Assembly (NCBI GenBank): GCA_903930515.1
Contig: CAIYYW010000213.1
Location: forward strand, 1 to 7,685
Direction: 5' to 3'
Source: an uncultured delta proteobacterium
Lineage (GTDB): Bacteria; RBG-13-61-14; DRUE01
Length of the DNA stretch: 7,685 nt
In this document: positions 1 through 6,360 of the stretch, one piece after another
Layout: every line of letters starts with the position of its first letter
How positions within the stretch are numbered: position 1 is the first letter of the stretch
The notes under the pieces: model-generated
Seen by the model: only the letters and a program-made list of their open reading frames with translations
Databases searched by the model: none
What the model was told of the DNA's origin: nothing
Translations under genes and position numbers: made by a program

Positions 1-737
1 TCAATCGGCGGGTGAAAAAGGCTTACGCCGATTTCGAGTTCCACTTGGTTTATCATCTGCTCAACAATTTCTGCGCGGTGGATTTGAGCGCGATCTATAT
101 TGACATTGTGCGCGACCGGCTCTATTGCGAGGACAAATCGGGCCAGGCGAGAAAGAGCGCCCAAAGCGCGATCTGGCTCGCGTTGGAGGAGATGCTGCGG
201 CTGTCCGCGCCGGTGTTGAGCTTCACCGCGGAAGAGGCCTATCGGGAAATGCCGGTTGCCGGGAAACGGGCGGAATCCGTTTTCCTGCTGGATTTTCCGG
301 AAGACCGGGAGGATTTCCTGGACGAACCATTGCTGGAGCGGGTGGAGCGGCTGTTTTCGGTCCGCACCGAGGTTTCCAAATTACTGGACCAGGCTCAAAA
401 GGACAAGAACTCCGGGGTCGGCCATCCGCTGGACGCGGAGATAAAAATCGTCGCGCCGGAGAAGCTGAAATCGCTCCTGGAAAAATTCAACGAGGTTGAG
501 GGGGGCGAGGAAAACCTGGCGCGTCTGTTTCTGGTGTCTTCGGTGGAATTTGTTTCGCAATTGGAAGATGCTTGCGCGAGCGGGGCGATGGAGGGACTTA
601 AGGTCAAGCTGCTCAAGGCCCCGGGCGAAAAATGCCGGAGATGTTGGACTTATTCAATGGAGCTGAGCGGCCAGGATGAAGAGTTTCCGGAAGTCTGTCC
701 GAGATGCCAAAAGGTTTTGGAGCGGATGCGGAAATGA
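1..737 (+). CDS. ileS: Isoleucyl-tRNA synthetase, C-terminal part (5' end outside window)
   Basis: Cytoplasmic class I aminoacyl-tRNA synthetase that charges tRNA-Ile with isoleucine. The frame is open from base 3 to the TGA at 735-737, and the GTG at base 12 is an internal codon, so the gene continues upstream. About 245 residues are visible of a family usually 900-1,050 long. They cover the anticodon-binding helical domain (EFHLVYHLLNNFCAVDLS, then DIVRDRLYC) and the C-terminal zinc knuckle. The knuckle has two CxxC pairs, KCRRCW and CPRC, about 17 residues apart (Cys at residues 208, 211, 229 and 232 counted from the GTG). This identifies IleS rather than ValRS or LeuRS. The catalytic HIGH and KMSKS motifs lie outside the window. 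The stop overlaps the leuD start as ATGA, which implies one mRNA with the leucine genes. Confidence 0.95.
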   Translation, partial: NRRVKKAYADFEFHLVYHLLNNFCAVDLSAIYIDIVRDRLYCEDKSGQARKSAQSAIWLALEEMLRLSAPVLSFTAEEAYREMPVAGKRAESVFLLDFPEDREDFLDEPLLERVERLFSVRTEVSKLLDQAQKDKNSGVGHPLDAEIKIVAPEKLKSLLEKFNEVEGGEENLARLFLVSSVEFVSQLEDACASGAMEGLKVKLLKAPGEKCRRCWTYSMELSGQDEEFPEVCPRCQKVLERMRK

Positions 738-1234
738 TGGTCAGGGGAAGGGCGCATAAATTCGGGGACGATCTAGACACGGATGTGATCATCCCGGCGC
801 GCTACCTGGTGACCACCGACCCGAAGGCCCTGGCCGAGCATTGTATGGAAGGGGTTGACCCGGAGTTCCCGGGCAAAGTCAAACCCGGGGACATCGTGGT
901 TGCGGGGAAAAATTTCGGGTCCGGGTCCAGCCGGGAGCACGCGGTGATCGCGCTCCAGGGGGCCGGGATCGGCCTGGTGATCGCGGGCAGCTTCGCGCGG
1001 ATTTTTTACCGCAACGCTTTCAACAGCGGTCTGCCCTTGCTGGAATGCGCGGAGGCCGCCTCCGAGAGCCGGGCCGGGGACTATTTGCAGGTTGAGTTGG
1101 AGAGCGGGAAGATTTTCAACCGGAGACTGGGCCGGGAGTTCCAGGCCGAGCCGATTCCGGGATTTATGCTGCAACTGATCAAGGAAGGCGGATTGGTGGA
1201 ACACCTGAAAAGATATTCGGGAGCAAAAAAATGA
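734..1234 (+). CDS. leuD: 3-isopropylmalate dehydratase small subunit (swivelling domain)
   Basis: Small subunit of isopropylmalate isomerase, which with the iron-sulfur subunit LeuC converts 2- to 3-isopropylmalate in leucine synthesis. The same family also serves citramalate and homoaconitate pathways. The 166-residue length matches the short archaeal/clostridial-type LeuD. Visible hallmarks are KFGDDLDTDVIIPARYL (residues 9-25), VVAGKNFGSGSSREHA (55-70) and SFARIFYRNAFNSGLPLLEC (86-105). I chose the ATG at 734, which overlaps the ileS stop and has GGAG at 719-722; a second ATG at 737 is equally possible. A start at 704 would lie deep inside ileS and add ten non-homologous residues. The specificity loop reads YLVT (24-27), neither the YLRT nor the YLVY reported for characterised archaeal isomerases. 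No leuC is in the window, so the large subunit must be encoded elsewhere. Confidence 0.93.
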   Translation: MMVRGRAHKFGDDLDTDVIIPARYLVTTDPKALAEHCMEGVDPEFPGKVKPGDIVVAGKNFGSGSSREHAVIALQGAGIGLVIAGSFARIFYRNAFNSGLPLLECAEAASESRAGDYLQVELESGKIFNRRLGREFQAEPIPGFMLQLIKEGGLVEHLKRYSGAKK

Positions 1235-2289
1235 AGTGCTACAGGATCGCGGCGGTTCCGGGAGACGGCACCGGCCCGGAGGTGATCCGGGAGGGCCGGA
1301 AGGTTCTGGATACGGCGGCGAAGAAATTCGGGTTCAAGATTGAGTGGACCGATTATGATTTGGGAGGGGCGCGCTACCTTAAGACCGGGGAGCTTCTGCC
1401 GGATTCAGCGCTGGCCGAGTTCCGGAAGCAGGACGCGATTTATTTAGGCGCGATCGGGGATCCGGGGGTTAAGCCGGGTATTTTGGAAAAGGGTATTTTG
1501 TTAAGGCTCCGGTTTGAGTTGGACCAATACATCAATCTCCGTCCAATCAAGCTCTATCCTGGGGTGGATTGTCCGTTCAAGGAAAGAGGCCCGGATGATA
1601 TTGACTTCGTGGTGGTGCGCGAGAACACCGAGGGCCTTTACACCGGCACGGGCGGTTTTCTGAAAAAGGGCACCCAAGACGAGGTGGCGATTCAGGTCTC
1701 CATCAATACCCGCAAAGGGGTGGAGCGGTGCATCCGATACGCTTTTGAGTATTGCCGGAAGCGGGACCGGAAGAAGCAGCTGACCCTGTGCGGCAAGACC
1801 AATGTGCTGACCTTTGCCTTTGACCTGTGGGAGCGGGCGTTTTACGAGGTTGCGAAGGAATACCCGGAGATCAAGACCGCTTACGCGCATGTGGACGCGA
1901 CCACGATGTGGATGGTGAAGAACCCGGAACAGTTTGATGTGATCGTGACCGACAATATGTTCGGGGACATCATCACCGATCTGGGCGCGATGCTCCAGGG
2001 CGGAATGGGGGTGGCGGCCGGGGGAAACCTCAACCCCGAGGGCGTGAGTATGTTCGAGCCGATCGGGGGGAGCGCCCCGAAATACACGGGCAGGAATGTG
2101 ATCAACCCGATGGCGGCGATCCTGGCGGGGATGATGATGCTGGATCATCTGGGGGAGACCAAGGCCGCGGGAGCGATTGAGGCCGCGGTGGTCAAGACCA
2201 TCCAGGAAGACCTGAAGTGTATGGACGCCGGGAAGATGGGATTGGGCACGACCGAGGTGGGGAATCGGGTGGCGAAGAATCTGGGGTAG
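1231..2289 (+). CDS. leuB: 3-isopropylmalate dehydrogenase-type beta-decarboxylating dehydrogenase
   Basis: Oxidises and decarboxylates 3-isopropylmalate (or a close analogue) to the 2-oxo acid; cytoplasmic, 352 residues, normal family length. The sequence shows GDGTGPEVI near the N-terminus (residues 11-19), LLRLR with Arg94 and INLRP with Arg104, VVRENTEGLYTG (128-139), Lys189 in CGKTN, and metal-binding Asp222, Asp246 and Asp250 in HVDATTMW and DNMFGDIITD. The Leu90-Leu91 pair sits where isopropylmalate dehydrogenases carry their hydrophobic substrate pocket; isocitrate dehydrogenases have Ser and Asn there. The nucleotide site reads GGSAPKYTG (279-287). Lys284-Tyr285 resembles NADP-dependent isocitrate dehydrogenase rather than the Asp-Ile of NAD-linked LeuB. 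The ATG overlaps the leuD stop (ATGA) and has GGAG at 1220-1223. Isocitrate, homoisocitrate or tartrate-type activity cannot be excluded; leucine or citramalate pathway use is most likely given leuD. Confidence 0.85.
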   Translation: MKCYRIAAVPGDGTGPEVIREGRKVLDTAAKKFGFKIEWTDYDLGGARYLKTGELLPDSALAEFRKQDAIYLGAIGDPGVKPGILEKGILLRLRFELDQYINLRPIKLYPGVDCPFKERGPDDIDFVVVRENTEGLYTGTGGFLKKGTQDEVAIQVSINTRKGVERCIRYAFEYCRKRDRKKQLTLCGKTNVLTFAFDLWERAFYEVAKEYPEIKTAYAHVDATTMWMVKNPEQFDVIVTDNMFGDIITDLGAMLQGGMGVAAGGNLNPEGVSMFEPIGGSAPKYTGRNVINPMAAILAGMMMLDHLGETKAAGAIEAAVVKTIQEDLKCMDAGKMGLGTTEVGNRVAKNLG

Positions 2290-2292
2290 CAA

Positions 2293-3771
2293 TTACCAGG
2301 CCGCGTTTTTGCCGGGCTTAAGCTCAAAAGTCATCAGCTTCTGCTCCTGAATAACCCGGGCCTTGACCAGGCCGTTTTTGTCGGGCGCAAGATCAATTTG
2401 CAGGTTTTCCGACGGAATTGACAAAGAAAGAATCAAGCCTTCAGCCGGCCCGGGCAGATTGGGATCAAGCGTCCAGCATTCCCCGTTTTTTCCCAAACCG
2501 AACAGGACTTCCATCACCAGGTTATCCACCAAGCCGGTCCAGCCGACAAAATCAGCGGTGGGCGCGTCTCCTCGGTCAAAATTGGTCCCCAGGTCCCCGG
2601 TCTTGCGGTGCAGTCCCTTGATCTCCAATTTTTCCGGATGATAAAACTCGTAATAGGTCCCGGTTTTTGACCAGACCTGAAAAACCCCGTCCACCAGTTT
2701 CCAGGTCAATTCCCCGGCTTCTTTCTTATAGCCGTAATCCTTTAGCCCGAGGATAACCAGATACGCGGTATTGATCCAGACCGGCCCGCGCCACATATCC
2801 AGTTGATAGGTCGGGTCATCGCGGCTGATTGACGGGAGCGGGATCAGGGTGTTGAACTCGGCCGGATTCATAATATGATCCCTCAGCCGCCTGGCCTGCG
2901 CCTGGTCCGGAATTCCCGCGAACAGGGGGATGAGCGAGGCAATACTCTTGACCCGGATGAACCGGTCCGAGGCAAAATCCCGGTCATAGTAAATCCCGTC
3001 CTTTTCATCCCAGAGGTTTTGATTGATCAGGATTTTCAAATCATCCGCTTTCTTCCGGAACGCTTCCGCGTCATCTTTCTTTCCCAGCGCTTCCGCCATC
3101 CTTGCCAAACTGAGGTTGTCCATCACCAGATAACTGCAAAGGTCAATGGCCGCGAACTTTTGCATCGGGATTACTTTGGTCGCGGAGCGGTTGGTGAACC
3201 TGGGCGAATTGTCCAGGCCGGACTCAAACCGGTTGTCCCAGAAGAACAGCCCGTTGCCCATCCGGCGCTCCCGGTAAAGCCAGTCGTTATAATCCCTGAG
3301 ATACGGATATACCTGCTCCAGCCAGGAGTGGTCCGGAGCAAACTGATACAGCCTCCAGATGGACCAGGCCAGGACCGGGGGCTGGGAATCCTTGATCTTT
3401 CCGCTCCGGTCAAGAATATGCGGGAGCATCCCGTTGCGGGCGGACTGGAAGAGCGGGAAGAAGATTTCGCGGGAGACCCCGAGGTCCCGCCATTTCCAGA
3501 CCTGGGCGATAAAGGCGGTGTCCCAGAGATAAATTTCCTTTTGAAACTTCGGCCCGGGAAGGACATAGCGGGTGGTAAAGGGAGCCTCGGGCTCGCGCAG
3601 ATTGGAAAGCAGGATCCGGTAAACATCGTCAAAAGCCCGGCCCCAGACCTGGTTTCTGGAAACGGTTAAGGCCGGGGCCGACTTGAGTTCCGGAGTCTGG
3701 GACGGGGTTGCGGAAAGCAAAGCAGTCAGCAGGGCCAAAAGCATCATTCCCCGACACTTTTTCCTTTTCAT
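2293..3771 (-). CDS. Secreted (alpha/alpha)6 glycoside hydrolase, GH63/GH37-like
   Basis: Probable exported glycosidase of the inverting GH63/GH37 (glucosidase/trehalase) fold. From the ATG at 3771 it has 492 residues and begins with a Sec-type signal peptide: basic MKRKKCR, hydrophobic MMLLALLTALLSA, likely cleavage near residue 21. There is no lipobox Cys. Family features are YLWDTAF (Asp84), ESGLDNSPR (Asp187, the usual general acid position), WRGPVWINTAY (327-337), YYEFYHP (Glu375, probable general base) and a terminal FVGWTGLVDN. A short beta-like tail follows (from about residue 445). The open frame extends 34 codons upstream to 3873, but that would bury the signal peptide and cross the candidate promoter. 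Substrate is unknown: mannosylglycerate, glucosylglycerate, trehalose or another short alpha-glucoside are all possible. The stop is 3 bases from the leuB stop, so the genes converge with no room for a terminator between them. Confidence 0.82.
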   Translation of the reverse strand: MKRKKCRGMMLLALLTALLSATPSQTPELKSAPALTVSRNQVWGRAFDDVYRILLSNLREPEAPFTTRYVLPGPKFQKEIYLWDTAFIAQVWKWRDLGVSREIFFPLFQSARNGMLPHILDRSGKIKDSQPPVLAWSIWRLYQFAPDHSWLEQVYPYLRDYNDWLYRERRMGNGLFFWDNRFESGLDNSPRFTNRSATKVIPMQKFAAIDLCSYLVMDNLSLARMAEALGKKDDAEAFRKKADDLKILINQNLWDEKDGIYYDRDFASDRFIRVKSIASLIPLFAGIPDQAQARRLRDHIMNPAEFNTLIPLPSISRDDPTYQLDMWRGPVWINTAYLVILGLKDYGYKKEAGELTWKLVDGVFQVWSKTGTYYEFYHPEKLEIKGLHRKTGDLGTNFDRGDAPTADFVGWTGLVDNLVMEVLFGLGKNGECWTLDPNLPGPAEGLILSLSIPSENLQIDLAPDKNGLVKARVIQEQKLMTFELKPGKNAAW

Positions 3772-3778
3772 ATCCGGC

Positions 3779-3807
3779 ATCATAGACAGGATTTGAATTT
3801 TGATCAA
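3779..3807 (-). promoter_or_regulatory. Candidate sigma-70 promoter of the glycosidase gene
   Basis: Read on the minus strand, TTGATC (3807-3802, 4 of 6 to TTGACA) and TATGAT (3784-3779, 5 of 6 to TATAAT) are separated by exactly 17 bases. Transcription would begin near 3772, immediately before the ATG at 3771, giving a leaderless or nearly leaderless mRNA. This fits the lack of any Shine-Dalgarno sequence before that ATG and the signal peptide starting there. Confidence 0.45.
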
Positions 3808-3809
3808 AA
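3798..3809. promoter_or_regulatory. Perfect 12-bp palindrome TTTTGATCAAAA over the glycosidase -35 box
   Basis: The sequence is its own reverse complement across all 12 bases and contains the -35 hexamer of the candidate glycosidase promoter. A protein bound here would block RNA polymerase, so it could be a repressor operator, for instance for a sugar-responsive regulator. AT-rich palindromes of this length also occur by chance, and no regulator gene is adjacent. Confidence 0.3.
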
Positions 3810-3960
3810 CTTTGGTCCCGATAATCTTGCGGAAAAGCCGGAAATAGGTCATAGTGAAAAATCCGATGAGCATAGTCGGGCCGGATGAAAGCGGGCTTGA
3901 TCGCCGGGCCGGAACCCGGAATTTGCGGGGGATGCCATAATTTTGATTATTTGGGCATCT

Positions 3961-3975
3961 AAGCGTTTTTCGCTT
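3961..3975. promoter_or_regulatory. Inverted repeat AAGCG-TTTTT-CGCTT at the M23 promoter
   Basis: A perfect 5-bp dyad with a 5-base spacer, whose right arm shares its last two bases with the TTGACA -35 box at 3974-3979. It could be an operator for the peptidase gene. It is too short and lacks the T-run placement expected of a terminator for either flanking gene, since neither gene ends here. Confidence 0.3.
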
Positions 3976-4009
3976 GACAATGGTTGAAAAACTATGTCAT
4001 ACTTATAAT
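3974..4009 (+). promoter_or_regulatory. Promoter of the M23 peptidase gene
   Basis: A consensus TTGACA (3974-3979) is followed 18 bases later by CATACT (3998-4003, 4 of 6), preceded by TGT as an extended -10. A perfect TATAAT lies at 4004-4009 but is 24 bases from TTGACA and 14 from the TTGAAA at 3984, both poor spacings. Either -10 puts the transcription start at about 4010-4016, only 3-9 bases before the ATG at 4019. The region is therefore likely untranslated promoter rather than coding sequence. Confidence 0.6.
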
Positions 4010-4018
4010 AGAGCGAAA

Positions 4019-4930
4019 ATGGGCTTATTTCGGTTAAAGGATTACACGATTCTACTAGTGCCGGATCACACCTCCCAGGTGCATCGGTTCCGGCTGACTT
4101 CTCGCAAAATCAAGGCCTTATTGATCGGCGGGGGCGTGCTTCTGGCGCTTTTGATATTCTTCGGGGTCTTCTATTTTATCACCCTGGGCCAGACCCGGTC
4201 GTTTACTATGCTCCAGGCCGAGAACCAGGACCTAAAAGTACAGTTCAAGGCCCTGACCCAGCAGATCAATAATGTCCAGAACCAGTTGAACCGTGTGAAC
4301 GAACTGGACCACCGGGTCCGGCTCGCGATCGGGATTGAGCAAAACTCCAACTCCGAAATCGGAGTGGGAGGCCCGGAATCCGATTCCCCGGCGATGAGCC
4401 AGCTCCTTCCCGCGGAAGAAGCCAACCGGATCAAAAAGATCGCGGCCAAGCTGAGCCAGGTTGGCCAAAGCCTGGACACCCAGGAGTTGAGCCTGGAAGA
4501 GTTGGACGGATACCTGGAGGATAATGAAGCGCTGATCACGGCCACCCCCAGCATCTGGCCGGCGCGGGGATGGGTCACCAGCGAATTCGGGGTCCGGGCC
4601 AGCCCCTTCCACGGCGAATACGCGCTTCACGAGGGGATAGACATCGCGGCTTCGGTCGGAACCTTGATCCGGGCACCGGCCAGCGGGATTATCATCCACG
4701 CCGGATGGGACCAGGGTTACGGGAACCTGGTGAGCATCGCCCACGGTTACGGATTGACCACCCGGTTCGGGCATTGCGCGGAAATAATGGTCAAGTCCGG
4801 AGAAGCGGTCAAGCGCGGCCAGGTCATTGCCGCGGTAGGCGCCACCGGGAGATCCACCGGCCCCCACCTCCATTACGAAGTCCGGATCCACGGCGTCCCG
4901 GTCAATCCGCGGCGATATATTTTTGAATAA
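4019..4930 (+). CDS. Membrane-anchored M23 family peptidoglycan metallo-endopeptidase
   Basis: Zinc endopeptidase predicted to cut peptide cross-links in murein from the periplasmic face of the inner membrane, in cell elongation, division or remodelling. The 303 residues show a basic cytoplasmic N-terminus (1-32), one transmembrane helix (about 33-56), a coiled-coil stalk rich in Gln, Asn and Leu (about 62-105), a flexible and helical linker to about 180, and a complete LytM domain (about 183-303). Zinc ligands His204 and Asp208 (HEGID) and His285 (HLH) are present, as are catalytic His252 (FGHC) and His283, so the enzyme should be active rather than a degenerate EnvC-like activator. I chose the ATG at 4019; TTG at 3974 and ATG at 3980 would make promoter sequence coding and add residues with no family counterpart. 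The metallophosphoesterase follows after 23 bases, probably on the same transcript. Confidence 0.9.
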   Translation: MGLFRLKDYTILLVPDHTSQVHRFRLTSRKIKALLIGGGVLLALLIFFGVFYFITLGQTRSFTMLQAENQDLKVQFKALTQQINNVQNQLNRVNELDHRVRLAIGIEQNSNSEIGVGGPESDSPAMSQLLPAEEANRIKKIAAKLSQVGQSLDTQELSLEELDGYLEDNEALITATPSIWPARGWVTSEFGVRASPFHGEYALHEGIDIAASVGTLIRAPASGIIIHAGWDQGYGNLVSIAHGYGLTTRFGHCAEIMVKSGEAVKRGQVIAAVGATGRSTGPHLHYEVRIHGVPVNPRRYIFE

Positions 4931-4953
4931 AAACTCGCTCTTCCAAGAGATTT

Positions 4954-5436
4954 ATGAAGATCGGCATTATCTCTGATTCCCACGATCATCTCCCCAATCT
5001 CCGAAAAGCCCTGGAAATATTTCAAAAGGAAAAGTGCGAAAAATTACTCCATTGCGGAGATTATTGCTCGCCCTTTGTGATCAAGGCCTTCAAGGAATTC
5101 GGCATCCCCTTTATCGGCGTGTTCGGGAATAATGACGGCGATTTGATCATTCTCTCCAAAATGGCTGAGGGCATTGGCGAGCTCAAGAAAGGACCGATGG
5201 AGCTGGAACTGGGGGGAAGAAAAATAGCTCTGATGCATGAGCCGGCTTATATCTCGGCGCTCAGAAGCTCCAAGCAGTTTGACCTGATCCTTTACGGACA
5301 TCTTCATCAAGCGCTCCTGGACCCGACTCCCCCGATCCTGGTCAATCCCGGGGAATCTTGCGGATACCTTTCGGGAAAGGCAACCATCGCGGTCTGCGAC
5401 CTCAAGGATCTGAGCGCGAAACTGATTGAGCTCTAA
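4954..5436 (+). CDS. YfcE/MJ0936-type metallophosphoesterase
   Basis: Small cytoplasmic calcineurin-like phosphodiesterase of 160 residues, the normal size for the YfcE group. All metal-site motifs are present: DSHD (Asp8, His10), CGD (Asp36), GNND (Asn59 or Asn60), MHEP (His95) and GHLH (His116, His118). Family members hydrolyse phosphodiesters such as bis-pNPP in a manganese-dependent way; physiological substrates are mostly unknown. The start ATG has AAGAGA at 4945-4950, close upstream. It lies 23 bases after the M23 gene in the same direction without an intervening promoter that I can see, so co-transcription is likely, but no functional link to peptidoglycan is demonstrated. Its plain lack of membrane segments or signal peptide fits a housekeeping role. 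Confidence 0.9.
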   Translation: MKIGIISDSHDHLPNLRKALEIFQKEKCEKLLHCGDYCSPFVIKAFKEFGIPFIGVFGNNDGDLIILSKMAEGIGELKKGPMELELGGRKIALMHEPAYISALRSSKQFDLILYGHLHQALLDPTPPILVNPGESCGYLSGKATIAVCDLKDLSAKLIEL

Positions 5437-5552
5437 ATGTGCGAGCGACTTCAGGCGCGATATAGTGGCGCAGACACTGCTGAGCGAATTTTTAGGGTCT
5501 CGCTTTCGGGGTCTGCCTTTTCAGCCGCTTTCCCTCTCCCTGGTTGGTTAAA
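5437..5552. other. Convergent intergenic region between phosphoesterase and glycosyltransferase
   Basis: This 116-bp gap lies between two converging genes, where terminators are expected. The only structure I see is a short hairpin-capable GCAG-ACA-CTGC in the first half, followed downstream by ATTTTT. The stem is just 4 bp and the T-run is separated from it, so this is a weak terminator candidate at best. An open frame beginning at 5437 is discounted because it runs antisense into the glycosyltransferase and resembles nothing I know. Confidence 0.4.
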
Positions 5553-6239
5553 TCAGCCGAACATAGAATACCGGAAAATACACCAGAGCGCCTTGAGCGC
5601 GTCCTTCCAGTTGATCTTCTTGCCCTCCGCATAGGTCCGGCCGTTATAGGAAATGGGGATTTCAAATACCCGCAGTTTCCGCCTCGCGATCTTGGCGGTG
5701 ATCTCCGGCTCAAACCCGAACCGGTCTTGCCTGATCTCAATGGACTGGATGATATCGCGGCGGAAAACCTTGTAGCAGGTTTCCATATCGGTCAGGTTGA
5801 GGTTGGTGAAGACATTGGAGACAAAGGTCAGGAACCGGTTGGCCATATAGTGATGGAAATATAACACCCGGTGCTTCCGTCCCAGGAATCTTGATCCGTA
5901 AACCACCTCGGCCCATCCCTGCTCAATCGGCTCCACCAGTTCCGGATACTCTTCCGGAAAATATTCCAGGTCCGCGTCCTGGATCAGGACAATATCCCCC
6001 CGGGCATTCTTGAACCCGGTGCGGAGCGCGGCTCCCTTGCCCCGGTTTTGTTGGTGATAAAAAACCCGGATCCCGGGCCGTCCCTCCAGGCCTTTTAAAA
6101 CCTCACGGGTGCCGTCCGAGCTGGCATCGTCAATGATCACGATTTCCTTGTCAATCGCAACCTTTTCCACCCGCTCCAGGACTTTCCGGATAGTGTCAGC
6201 CTCGTTATAAACCGGTATGATCACGCTTAGCTTTGGCAC
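5553..6239 (-). CDS. Family 2 glycosyltransferase, polyprenyl-phosphate sugar synthase-like
   Basis: GT-A fold, inverting transferase of 228 residues resembling the dolichol/polyprenyl-phosphate mannose synthase branch, which moves a sugar from a nucleotide donor to a lipid phosphate or glycan on the cytoplasmic face of the membrane. Visible motifs are [13 protein letters not shown] (residues 5-17), the nucleotide-binding [10 protein letters not shown] (35-44), [11 protein letters not shown] (65-75), the metal-binding QDADLEY (87-93, Asp88 and Asp90), YGSRF (114-118), [11 protein letters not shown] (150-160) and [12 protein letters not shown] (174-185). It ends without the C-terminal transmembrane pair seen in GtrB-type enzymes, so it should be soluble or peripheral. 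The start is GTG at 6239, supported by AGGA at 6250-6247 seven bases upstream. Donor and acceptor cannot be read from the sequence; roles in O-antigen, exopolysaccharide or protein glycosylation are all open. Confidence 0.9.
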   Translation of the reverse strand: MPKLSVIIPVYNEADTIRKVLERVEKVAIDKEIVIIDDASSDGTREVLKGLEGRPGIRVFYHQQNRGKGAALRTGFKNARGDIVLIQDADLEYFPEEYPELVEPIEQGWAEVVYGSRFLGRKHRVLYFHHYMANRFLTFVSNVFTNLNLTDMETCYKVFRRDIIQSIEIRQDRFGFEPEITAKIARRKLRVFEIPISYNGRTYAEGKKINWKDALKALWCIFRYSMFG

Positions 6240-6271
6240 TTTTATGTCCTTTCTTGAATTTACTCAAAGAT

Positions 6272-6300
6272 TTTATAGCATAATAAAGCGGTTTTGAAAA
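6272..6300 (-). promoter_or_regulatory. Promoter of the family 2 glycosyltransferase gene
   Basis: On the minus strand TTTTCA (6300-6295, 4 of 6) is followed by exactly 17 bases and then TATAAA (6277-6272, 5 of 6), preceded by TGC as an extended -10 element. Transcription would start near 6265, leaving a leader of about 25 bases that contains the AGGA ribosome-binding site at 6250-6247. It is the best-formed complete promoter in the window. A weaker plus-strand pair, TTGAAT (6254-6259) and CATAAT (6279-6284) with 19-base spacing, overlaps it and might serve the divergent gene at 6372. Confidence 0.6.
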
Positions 6301-6360
6301 GCGGCTGAGGGATGGCCGAAGAGAAGTTCCCGGATTTGTTTATCTGACGGAATCGTGCTA

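Noticed and set aside
1501-2292. 263-codon open frame antisense to the dehydrogenase gene
   Set aside because: It is an antisense shadow of a well-identified gene with GC-rich third positions; its product is His/Arg/Pro-rich and has no recognisable domain.
2280-2310. Possible terminator between the converging dehydrogenase and glycosidase genes
   Set aside because: Only 3 bases separate the stops and I found no stem-loop followed by a T-run on either strand nearby.
2875-3669. 264-codon plus-strand open frame inside the glycosidase gene
   Set aside because: Lies entirely antisense to the glycosidase with its conserved catalytic motifs; no domain or ribosome-binding site supports it.
3772-3873. 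34-codon N-terminal extension of the glycosidase
   Set aside because: None of the in-frame ATG codons at 3873, 3852, 3783 or 3780 has a Shine-Dalgarno sequence, and starting at any of them would place residues before the basic n-region of the signal peptide.
3979-4009. TTGACA paired with the perfect TATAAT
   Set aside because: The 24-base spacing is far outside the usual 16-19; the CATACT box at 18 bases with TGT is the better partner, although TATAAT may contribute.
3974-4018. Upstream TTG/ATG starts for the M23 peptidase
   Set aside because: The segment contains TTGACA, an extended -10 and TATAAT; translating it adds 13-15 residues before the typical short basic N-terminus.
4938-4949. CTCTT-CC-AAGAG inverted repeat before the phosphoesterase
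   Set aside because: A 2-base loop cannot form a stable hairpin, and the right arm is better explained as part of the ribosome-binding site.
5437-5634. 65-codon frame starting right after the phosphoesterase stop
   Set aside because: No ribosome-binding site of its own, no family resemblance, and its second half is antisense to the glycosyltransferase C-terminus.
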